From contig JASEHJ010000010.1 in NCBI GenBank assembly GCA_030018905.1, forward strand, positions 1 through 33,189: 33,189 nt of DNA. Direction: 5' to 3'. Shown one piece after another: positions 23,227-29,834 of the stretch (within the stretch, counting starts at the first letter, position 1; each line of letters begins with the position of its first letter). This DNA comes from a bacterium. GTDB lineage: Bacteria; Sysuimicrobiota; Sysuimicrobiia; Sysuimicrobiales; Humicultoraceae. The position numbers were made by a program, and so were the translations under genes. Under the pieces are notes generated by a model. The model saw nothing but the letters and a program-made list of their open reading frames with translations, did no database searches and was not told the DNA's origin.

Positions 23227-24251
23227 GGCACCAGCACGACCTTCCCGAACTGCTCGCGGCGCTCCAGCATGCGGTGGGCTTCCTCGGCCTGCGCCAGCGG
23301 CAGCACCGCATGTACCACCGGACGCACGCCGCCTGATTCGACCAGCCGCATCACCTCGATCATCTCACGCTTGGTGCCCACCCAGGTTCCGTGGATCGCC
23401 AGTTGCCGACCGTAGATGTACCGGATGTCGGTGGTCCCATCCGCACCTGTCGTGGCGCCGCAGGTCACCAGCCGGCCCCCGCGCGCCAGTGACCTGAGAC
23501 TGATCTCCCAGGTAGCCTTGCCGACGTGATCGAACACCACGTCCACTCCCCGCCGGTCGGTTAGGCGGCGCACTTCCTCGTACACGTCCTGTTCAGCGTG
23601 GTTGATCACCTCGTGGGCGCCCAGCTCCCTGGCGCGGTCCAGTTTCCAGTCCGCGCCGGCGGTGACGATCACCCGGGCCCCGAACTGCCGCGCAATCTGC
23701 ACCCCGGCGCTGCCCACACCGCTGCCCGCACCCCAGATCAGCACCGTCTCGCCCATCCGGATACGCCCGTTTGTTACAAGCATGTTCCAGGAGGTCAGGA
23801 AGACCAGGGGCACCGCGGCGGCCTCCTCGAAGCTGAGGTGGGCCGGCTTCGGCAGCACGTTCACGCGGGGAACGGCGACGAACTCGGCGTAGCCGCCCGG
23901 GATGTGCTCCCCCAGGATCGAGAACGAGTCGCACAGCGTGTCGCGGCCACAGATGCAGGCCGGACACTGCCCGCACGAAACCCCGGGCGAGACCATCACC
24001 TCATCCCCAACGGTCACGCCGGTGGCTCGATCGCCGACGCCGGCCACCACACCGGCCACGTCGGCGCCCAGGATGTGGGGAAACCGCAGCCGCAGCCTGG
24101 GCAGACCGCGCCTGACCCACAGGTCAATGTGATTGAGCGCGGCCGCCTTTACGGCGACGAGCACATCGGTCGGCCCGGGCACCGGCTCCGGGGCTGCCTC
24201 ATAGACCAAAACCTCCGGGCCTCCGTGCTGGTGGATGTGCACGGCCTGCAT
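23223..24251 (-). CDS. Zinc-binding medium-chain dehydrogenase/quinone oxidoreductase
   Basis: 342 residues from ATG 24251, with GGAGGAG overlapping the previous stop region as ribosome site. It has the GroES-like N-terminal domain (LNHIDLWVRRGLPRLRLRFPHILGADVAGVV) and the structural zinc lobe with Cys93, Cys96, Cys99 and Cys107. The Rossmann NAD(P)-binding motif is WGAGSGVGSAGVQIA, followed by GVDVVFDHVGKATWE. This is the MDR superfamily: alcohol dehydrogenase, quinone reductase or crotonyl-CoA reductase-like. The substrate is unknown. It follows the aldolase gene by five bases and ends in a shared CTAG stop with moaD-moaE. Confidence 0.93.
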   Translation of the reverse strand: MQAVHIHQHGGPEVLVYEAAPEPVPGPTDVLVAVKAAALNHIDLWVRRGLPRLRLRFPHILGADVAGVVAGVGDRATGVTVGDEVMVSPGVSCGQCPACICGRDTLCDSFSILGEHIPGGYAEFVAVPRVNVLPKPAHLSFEEAAAVPLVFLTSWNMLVTNGRIRMGETVLIWGAGSGVGSAGVQIARQFGARVIVTAGADWKLDRARELGAHEVINHAEQDVYEEVRRLTDRRGVDVVFDHVGKATWEISLRSLARGGRLVTCGATTGADGTTDIRYIYGRQLAIHGTWVGTKREMIEVMRLVESGGVRPVVHAVLPLAQAEEAHRMLERREQFGKVVLVP

Positions 24252-24256
24252 CGGTC

Positions 24257-25162
24257 CTACTCCTCCAGCATCAGGCGCTTGATCTCCGCGGTGATGCGCA
24301 GCGCCTCGGCCATCGGACGCTGCCACATGTTCCGACCGAAGATGAGCCCGGTGGCGCCGGCCTGCATCACGAGTCTTGCCTTCTCAAGCAGATCCGCGTC
24401 GCCGATCTTGCCGCCGCCGCTGAACAGCACGAACGCTTGCCCGGCGCTGCGCACGACCTTCTCCACGGCCTCGCGGTAATCCAGGACCATGGTGTTGTAC
24501 GGCTTGGGTGAGCCCTCCTTGGACTTCTGATCGAAGACGGGCACGTTGAGCTTGATCACATCGGCGCCGAGTTCGGTCGCCACGCGGGCGGCGTAGTCCA
24601 CGGCGAACAGGCTGTCGCGACCGCCCTTCTTCTCGATCGCCTCGCCCCTGGGATACGACCAGACGACCAGGGGCATTCCGTAGCGATCGCACTCGGCGCG
24701 CACCGCGGTTAGTTGGGCGATGTCCTCGTCCTGTCGGGGCGAGCCCACGTACAGCGTGTAGCCGACCGCGGCGGCATCAAGCCGAACCGCGTCCTCAACG
24801 CGTGCGGTCATCCCCGAGAACGCTCGGTCCGACGGTGGGATGCTCGTGCTGCCGTTGATCTTGAGTATGAGCGGGATCTTGCCGGCGTGGGGAGCCAGGT
24901 AGCGCGCGGCGATGCCGTAGTGGAATGCGATGGCGGAGTAACCGCCGTCAATCGCCAGGCGTATCTGAAACTCCGGGTTCTCGCACGGCGGGTTTGGGAG
25001 GAAGTCCACCGGACCGTGCTCGAGACCCTGGTCCACTGGGAGAATGAGCATGGTGCCCTGCCCGGGTCCGTGCTGGTACAGCAGGCGGTACAGTCGCGCG
25101 CGCTTGCCGTGTTCAAGCGATACCGAATCAAGTAGCGGTCTTTGGACGTGCTCGCTTGTCAT
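24257..25162 (-). CDS. Class I fructose-bisphosphate aldolase, DhnA/archaeal type
   Basis: 301 residues. MLILPVDQGLEHGP (residues 38-51), the Schiff-base lysine in ADVIKLNVPVFDQ (Lys204) and the C-terminal phosphate-binding VLFSGGGKIGDADLL...GATGLIFGRNMWQRP fit DhnA-type class I aldolases, which cleave fructose-1,6-bisphosphate to the two triose phosphates. Related proteins act in the archaeal-type aromatic pathway (ADH synthase), so that is an alternative. A GGGGAGG ribosome site precedes ATG 25162. It is followed immediately by the dehydrogenase gene and preceded by the LptA-like gene after 47 bases. Confidence 0.92.
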   Translation of the reverse strand: MTSEHVQRPLLDSVSLEHGKRARLYRLLYQHGPGQGTMLILPVDQGLEHGPVDFLPNPPCENPEFQIRLAIDGGYSAIAFHYGIAARYLAPHAGKIPLILKINGSTSIPPSDRAFSGMTARVEDAVRLDAAAVGYTLYVGSPRQDEDIAQLTAVRAECDRYGMPLVVWSYPRGEAIEKKGGRDSLFAVDYAARVATELGADVIKLNVPVFDQKSKEGSPKPYNTMVLDYREAVEKVVRSAGQAFVLFSGGGKIGDADLLEKARLVMQAGATGLIFGRNMWQRPMAEALRITAEIKRLMLEE

Positions 25163-25209
25163 GTTGGTGCCTCCCCTACCCGGGCCACGGTGTGGCGTCG
25201 GTGTCTATG

Positions 25210-26103
25210 TCACGGTGCTGTTTCGATCCGCGCCCTGGTCTGGCCTTCCGCCACGAATCGGCCGGCCGCGTACCAGGCCGTCAGCTTCTCGGTCACCAGA
25301 AGGCGGCCCGCCTGCGTCAGTTTCACCTCGCCGCCGAAGACGGCCTTGCGCTCCCCCATGAAGACCTCGGCCGCCAAGCTTCGGACCTCAATGTCGCGCA
25401 GGACCGCGTGCACGCCTCCGGTAGCCTTCACTCGCTCCCAGCGGCCAGAGGCCTCGATCCGCTCGCACTGGATGAATCCGTCCCGGCTCTGCACTCGGGC
25501 GCGGCCGTCCAGTACTGCCTCGCCGCGCGTGCGACGGTAGACCAGCCTCACGCCGGTGGCAATCAGATCGGGCGGCGTGAAGAAGGTAACCTCACCTTGG
25601 GCGGTGACGGTGTCCGTCTCCGGCACGATGGTCACTTGGGCGGCTGAGACCAGACTGTTCTCGACGTCCAGACTGGCCTTCCCCCGCGCCACGATGCGTG
25701 TTATCGCCGACGTGGTGTAGTGGACCGTGATCTCGGCGCCCTCGAGCACGCCCTGAGGGGTAACCACCTTTGCCTGGCCGGTCAGGACCCCGCGCCCCTC
25801 TCGATGGTATAGGGTCGCACGCGCGGCGGTGGCCGTCGTGGTGCCGTCGGTGATGCGCACCCGGCCCGCAGCCGTGACCACGCGGGCTGGGGCGTCGGCG
25901 TGCAACTCGTCCGCGGTTACCGAAAGCCGCGGGGAGGACGCCGGTGTCGGCGTTGCAGCCGGTGCCGGCGTTGCAGCCGATGCCGGTGTGGCAGCCGGTG
26001 CCGCGGGGGAGGGGGCGGCCAGCCCTGGGGCCGTCCCGAGCCAGAGCACCGCCGCGGTAACCGCGAAGAGCGTGGCGCGCGTGGTACTCACCGGCTGCCT
26101 CAT
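25210..26103 (-). CDS. LptA/OstA-like periplasmic protein
   Basis: 297 residues. A signal peptide (RATLFAVTAAVLWLGTAPGLAA) is followed by a low-complexity Ala/Thr/Pro linker (about residues 30-58). The rest is repeated OstA-type beta-structure: LSVTADELHADAPARVVTAAGRVRITDG, TAARATLYHREGRGVLTGQAKVVTPQGVLEGAEITVHY, ENSLVSAAQVTIVPETDTVTAQGEVTF. LptA proteins form a periplasmic bridge carrying LPS to LptD. At about 240 residues after the signal and linker it is longer than typical LptA, perhaps with an extra repeat. It overlaps the TPR gene by ATGA. No lptB, lptC, lptF or lptG is in the window. Confidence 0.85.
   Translation of the reverse strand: MRQPVSTTRATLFAVTAAVLWLGTAPGLAAPSPAAPAATPASAATPAPAATPTPASSPRLSVTADELHADAPARVVTAAGRVRITDGTTTATAARATLYHREGRGVLTGQAKVVTPQGVLEGAEITVHYTTSAITRIVARGKASLDVENSLVSAAQVTIVPETDTVTAQGEVTFFTPPDLIATGVRLVYRRTRGEAVLDGRARVQSRDGFIQCERIEASGRWERVKATGGVHAVLRDIEVRSLAAEVFMGERKAVFGGEVKLTQAGRLLVTEKLTAWYAAGRFVAEGQTRARIETAP
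25940..26006 (-). repeat. 18-base tandem repeat inside the LptA-like gene
   Basis: Three units of 18 bases (25940-25957, 25958-25975, 25976-25993) plus a 13-base partial unit (25994-26006) are nearly identical. They encode the Ala-Thr-Pro-rich linker between the signal peptide and the OstA domain. Since 18 is divisible by three, changes in copy number would alter the linker length without breaking the frame. Confidence 0.85.
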
Positions 26104-26771
26104 TGGGGGTTCCGCATGATGTAGTCGTAGAGCGTCCGGTCACGGTACGCCGCAGCCAGGTGGGCGGCGGCCTTCTTCTTGTCCCCTTTGCGCGTGTAGC
26201 TCAGGCCCAGCATGTAGTGGAGCACCGCGTTCCTGGGGTTGACCGCGAGCCCCCTCTCCCACGTGGCGATCGCGCGGTCCAACTGCCCCAGGTTGGCGTA
26301 CCCCTGTCCAAGGTAGCCGTAGCCCCAGTCGTTCTGCGGATCGAGCACGACGATACGCTCGAACTCGGCCGCGGCAGCCGGATGGTCCGCCAGGAAGTAG
26401 CGTGCAAAAGCCAACCGGTACCGGGCGAGCAGATCGCGGGGGTTCCGGCGAAGGAGCCCTTCAGTCTCGGTGATGATCTGCCGCGCCAGCGCTGGACGGC
26501 CGGCCGGAGAACCGATCGCTTGATCGGCCTCCTGGAGCTGCTTGAAGCCGTCCAGGACTCGCCCGCTGCGCGCGTAGAGCATCGCGAGCGTAAATCGGGC
26601 GCCTGGGTCCGAGGGAGCCTGCTGGACCTGCTGCTCGAACCGCCGGACCAGGGCCGGCCACTCCGCGGCCGTGCCCTGCGCGAGCGCGTCCCGGGAAGGC
26701 GCCGCGAGCAGCAGCGCCGCGAGCAGCACCGTGGTCGCAGCCGGCACCAGGGCCCGCGCGTCTCCACTCAA
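26100..26771 (-). CDS. Secreted or membrane-anchored TPR protein
   Basis: 223 residues. The N-terminus has a hydrophobic signal (LVPAATTVLLAALLLAAPSRDALAQ) and the rest consists of TPR helices, for example FTLAMLYARSGRVLDGFKQL, YGYLGQGYANLGQLDRAIATWERGLAVNPRN and LHYMLGLSYTRKGDKKKAAAHLAAAY. TPR domains bind other proteins; a periplasmic scaffold role beside the LptA-like protein is plausible but not proven. The start is uncertain: TTG 26771 overlaps the Mrp stop codon (TTGA), while GTG 26747 would also keep the signal. Confidence 0.8.
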   Translation of the reverse strand: MSGDARALVPAATTVLLAALLLAAPSRDALAQGTAAEWPALVRRFEQQVQQAPSDPGARFTLAMLYARSGRVLDGFKQLQEADQAIGSPAGRPALARQIITETEGLLRRNPRDLLARYRLAFARYFLADHPAAAAEFERIVVLDPQNDWGYGYLGQGYANLGQLDRAIATWERGLAVNPRNAVLHYMLGLSYTRKGDKKKAAAHLAAAYRDRTLYDYIMRNPQ

Positions 26772-27922
26772 GGGATTCTGCCCTCCGAGGCGCGAGTGGC
26801 AACCGGCAGCCGCGCCACAACCCTCCGGGCCACCTCACGCAGCACCTTCGAAGCAGGACTGTCCGGATGGGTCCTGACCAGCGGCAGCCCGCTGTCGCCG
26901 CCCTCGCGTAGGGCCAGGTCAATTGGGATCTCCCCCAGAAGCGGGACACCCAGGATCCCGGCCAGGCGCTGCCCGCCGCCCCGACCGAACAGGTCAACGG
27001 TCGGCGCCCCGGGTGCCGGCGTGAACCCCGACATGTTCTCAACCACGCCGATGACCTCCATGTTGACCAGTTCGGCCATCTTCGCGGCGCGCCTTGCCAC
27101 GCTCACGGCCGCGGGCTGTGGGGTGGTAACGATCAACATGCTGGAGCGGGGTAGCGTCTGCGCGATAGTAAGCGAAACGTCTCCGGTCCCGGGCGGCAGG
27201 TCAATCAGCAGGTACTCCAGGTCGTCACCCCAGTGCACATCGGAGATGAACGTGACTAAGGCCCTGTGCAGCATCGGGCCCCTCCAGACCACCGCCTCCG
27301 ACTCATCGGGCATCAGGAACCCTATGGACATCACCCGGATGCCGTCGCTCTCAAGCGGGATCAACATCTGGTCTATGGCGGTTGGCCGTCCGGTGACGCC
27401 CAGCATCCGAGGGATGGAGAAACCGTAGATGTCGGCGTCAATCACGCCCACGCGCCGGCCATCGAGCGCCATCGCCGCGGCCAGGTTTGCGGTTACGGTG
27501 GACTTACCTACGCCGCCCTTTCCGCTGGCTATCGCGATCACCCGCGTGGTCGAACCTTCTGCGAGCAGGCCCTGCATCCTGGGGGGAGGCGTCGCGCCGT
27601 CCGGCGAGGCAGGGAGTTCACCACCGTGCAGTTGCCTGACCAGTGCCTGACGCTGCTCCCGGTCCATCACCCCGAGCCGGACCTCCACGTCGCTGACTCC
27701 AGGAATGGCCCGGATCCGCTCCGTGACCGCATTGGCGATTGTCTCCCTGAGAGGACAGCCGCTGATGGTGAGCAGCACCTCCACGGTCACCCATCCGTCC
27801 TTCACGGCAATCTCCCGAACCATGTTCAGCTCGACGATGCTCCTGTGAAGCTCGGGGTCCTGCACGTCGCGAAGGGCTTCCAGGATCTGCTCTCGTGTGG
27901 GACTGCTCTGGCGGTTGGTCAT
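26768..27922 (-). CDS. mrp: Mrp/NBP35-family P-loop ATPase with N-terminal MIP18 (DUF59) domain
   Basis: 384 residues. Residues 8-90 form a MIP18/SufT-like domain (ALRDVQDPELHRSIVELNMVREI, LTISGCPLRETI). The ATPase has a deviant Walker A, SGKGGVGKST (near residues 133-142), DADIYGFSIPRMLG and LIDLPPGTGDVSLT. Mrp proteins carry and transfer iron-sulfur clusters. The usual CxxC after the ENMS segment is absent here: the stretch at 295-312 reads ENMSGFTPAPGAPTVDLF, with no cysteine. GGAGGAG precedes ATG 27922, four bases away. A NifU-like scaffold gene lies in the same minus-strand run at 32718. Confidence 0.95.
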   Translation of the reverse strand: MTNRQSSPTREQILEALRDVQDPELHRSIVELNMVREIAVKDGWVTVEVLLTISGCPLRETIANAVTERIRAIPGVSDVEVRLGVMDREQRQALVRQLHGGELPASPDGATPPPRMQGLLAEGSTTRVIAIASGKGGVGKSTVTANLAAAMALDGRRVGVIDADIYGFSIPRMLGVTGRPTAIDQMLIPLESDGIRVMSIGFLMPDESEAVVWRGPMLHRALVTFISDVHWGDDLEYLLIDLPPGTGDVSLTIAQTLPRSSMLIVTTPQPAAVSVARRAAKMAELVNMEVIGVVENMSGFTPAPGAPTVDLFGRGGGQRLAGILGVPLLGEIPIDLALREGGDSGLPLVRTHPDSPASKVLREVARRVVARLPVATRASEGRIP

Positions 27923-27942
27923 CGGGCTCCTCCACTAGTTTG

Positions 27943-27957
27943 AGTGTACACGCGTGT
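27943..27957. promoter_or_regulatory. Overlapping palindromes upstream of mrp
   Basis: Between the SRPBCC stop codon and the mrp ribosome site are two overlapping perfect palindromes: GTGTACAC (27944-27951) and ACACGCGTGT (27948-27957). Read on the minus strand they contain TACACT (27948-27943), which could be a -10 box for mrp with a leader of about 14 bases, but no good -35 box is visible. They may be an operator; this is weak. Confidence 0.25.
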
Positions 27958-28647
27958 CTACGTGCCCTGCGCGGGCGGGGGCTGGCCGCCTGCCTTGTGT
28001 CGTCGCCGGCGGCGACGGCGGCGCCCCCTGACATCTGCGGGCCGCGCGGCAGAGGGCGCGGCAGGTGCGACCGATGCGACTGATGCGACCGATGCGGCCG
28101 GCGGCTCCACGGCGCCCTCCGGCTCCTCTTCGACCTCAGGCATGATGCCGGCACCGGCTTCTTCGACCATCGCAGGCCCCCCGGCAGCAGGCGACCGCAC
28201 ACGCCGGGGGGATGGGCGTGCCAAGTCTCGCTCGGCCGAAGTCTTGATCCTAACCAGCGTGCCCTCGATGTGGCCTGCCAGCACCTGGCGCACCGCCGCC
28301 TCAGAGAAGAGCACGATGCCTGGGTCCACCGCCAACTGCGCGACAAGATCCGTCTCGCCGTCGGCGTCCCTCATAGTGTACGCTCCGGTCAGCTCCAGGA
28401 ACGTCCCGCGCACCTGCCTGAACTCAATCCGGCCAGGGGGCTTCAGCGAAAACCTCTGCACCGACGCGACCGGCAGACCTCCGAAGAACCCACGGAACTC
28501 CACCAGCGGGGCTGCAGGAGACCGGTCTATCAGGTGCGCGGCCATCCAGATGCCGGTGAACCGCGGGTGTGATTCGAGCCGGCTCAGCAACTGCCAGACA
28601 CGCTGCACCGAGGCCCGGATGACCCGATGTCCCTCGGCGCGGATCAA
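27958..28647 (-). CDS. SRPBCC-fold protein with poly-arginine C-terminal tail
   Basis: 229 residues from TTG 28647, chosen because a strong AGGAGG lies 8 bases upstream; GTG 28656 is an alternative but overlaps that ribosome site. Residues 1 to about 140 resemble the SRPBCC/START-like hydrophobic-ligand fold (HRVIRASVQRVWQLLSRLESHPRFTGIW, GRIEFRQVRGTFLELTGAYTMRDADGETDLVAQL). The rest is disordered: an acidic stretch (EVEEEPEGAVEPP), an Ala-Ser-Val repeat, then eight consecutive arginines followed by His-Lys. The tail could bind nucleic acid or acidic lipid. The gene lies seven bases downstream of the acyl-CoA dehydrogenase stop region. Ligand and function are unknown. Confidence 0.82.
   Translation of the reverse strand: MIRAEGHRVIRASVQRVWQLLSRLESHPRFTGIWMAAHLIDRSPAAPLVEFRGFFGGLPVASVQRFSLKPPGRIEFRQVRGTFLELTGAYTMRDADGETDLVAQLAVDPGIVLFSEAAVRQVLAGHIEGTLVRIKTSAERDLARPSPRRVRSPAAGGPAMVEEAGAGIMPEVEEEPEGAVEPPAASVASVASVAPAAPSAARPADVRGRRRRRRRRHKAGGQPPPAQGT
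28067..28102 (-). repeat. 9-base tandem repeat inside the SRPBCC gene
   Basis: Three 9-base units (28067-28075, 28076-28084, 28085-28093) differ at one position; a fourth degenerate unit ends at 28102. Read on the minus strand they encode Ala-Ser-Val repeats in the disordered tail. The unit keeps the reading frame. Confidence 0.75.
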
Positions 28648-28662
28648 TCCAGGCACCTCCTG

Positions 28663-29817
28663 TTACCGCCCGGAGTCCGCAAGGACAGACTTGGAGATGA
28701 TTGCGCGCTGGACCTCGCTCGTACCCTCGCCGATCTCGCACAGCTTCACGTCGCGGTAGAAGCGTTCCACGGGATAGTCCTTGGTGAACCCGTACCCACC
28801 GTGGATCTGCACCGCGCGCGAGGCGGCGCGCGAGGCGGCCTCGGAGGCGTAGAGCTTGGCCATCGAGGCCTGGCGGCGAAACGGCTGGCCTCGGTCGGCC
28901 AGTTCCGCGGCGTGCTCGGTCAGCAGCCAGGCGGCGTCCAGTTCGGTGGCCATGTCGGCCAGCATGAACTGGATTGCCTGCAGGTCGGCGATCGGCCGGC
29001 CGTAGGCGGTGCGCTCCTGGGCGTACGCCAGGCTGGCGTCGAGCGCGGCGTGCCCGATGCCCACCGCCATGGCCGCGATCCCGATGCGGCCCCGCTCCAG
29101 CACGCGCATAACCTGGGAGTAGCCGTCTCCGGCCACACCAAGAAGGTGCTCGTCCGGCACCTCGCAGTCTGCGAGGTGAACCTCGGAGGTATCGCTGCTG
29201 CGGACCCCGAGTTTGTCCTCTTTGCGGCCGACCTCCAACCCCGGGGTGCCGCGCTCGACCACGAAGGCGCTAATCCCCTTCCTCCCGGCCCCTGGCGCGG
29301 TCACCGCCATGACCACGTAGATCCCGGCAAAGGAGCCGTTCGTGACAAAGACCTTGGTGCCGTTGAGAACCCAGCGATCGCCGCGACGCTCGGCGCGTGT
29401 CTTGATCGCCGCGGCGTCGCTGCCGGCGCCGGGCTCGGTCAGGCACCAGGCGCCCAGCGCCTCGCCACCGGCCAGGCGCGGCAGGAACCTGCGGCGCTGG
29501 GCCTCGTTGCCGAACGCGGCGATGTGTCCCGTGCACAGCGAGTTGTGCGCCGCGACCGACAGCGCGACGCCCCCATCGCCCCAGGCCAGCGCTTCGATGG
29601 TGGTTGCCATGGTCACCGCGTCCAAACCGGACCCGCCGTAGTCAAGGGGCACGATCATGCCCAGCAGCCCCAGGCCGGCCAGCCGGGGAACAAGTTCAAG
29701 GGGGAAACGCCCCTCACGGTCCCAGATCGCTGCGTGCGGCCGCAGCTCCTCCCGCGCGAACTCCCTTATCGTCCGGTGGACAAGCCGCTGCTCCTCGGTG
29801 GCGAGCGTCTGCACCAT
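28663..29817 (-). CDS. Acyl-CoA dehydrogenase
   Basis: 384 residues from ATG 29817, preceded by AGGAGG a few bases away; GTG 29814 is equally compatible. It shows the full acyl-CoA dehydrogenase pattern: [15 protein letters not shown], the FAD-binding [21 protein letters not shown] and [42 protein letters not shown] with the catalytic glutamate at Glu364 of the chosen start. The enzyme removes two hydrogens from an acyl-CoA to give the 2-enoyl-CoA, passing electrons to ETF. Chain-length preference is unknown, and no ETF or other beta-oxidation gene is in the window. It lies 17 bases after the rtcB stop codon. Confidence 0.96.
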   Translation of the reverse strand: MVQTLATEEQRLVHRTIREFAREELRPHAAIWDREGRFPLELVPRLAGLGLLGMIVPLDYGGSGLDAVTMATTIEALAWGDGGVALSVAAHNSLCTGHIAAFGNEAQRRRFLPRLAGGEALGAWCLTEPGAGSDAAAIKTRAERRGDRWVLNGTKVFVTNGSFAGIYVVMAVTAPGAGRKGISAFVVERGTPGLEVGRKEDKLGVRSSDTSEVHLADCEVPDEHLLGVAGDGYSQVMRVLERGRIGIAAMAVGIGHAALDASLAYAQERTAYGRPIADLQAIQFMLADMATELDAAWLLTEHAAELADRGQPFRRQASMAKLYASEAASRAASRAVQIHGGYGFTKDYPVERFYRDVKLCEIGEGTSEVQRAIISKSVLADSGR

Positions 29818-29834
29818 GCTCCTCCTGTCCCGGG

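Noticed and set aside
26103-27428. Plus-strand open frame of about 440 codons opposite the TPR and mrp genes
   Set aside because: Antisense shadow; low-complexity translation with no motif, while both minus-strand genes are convincing.
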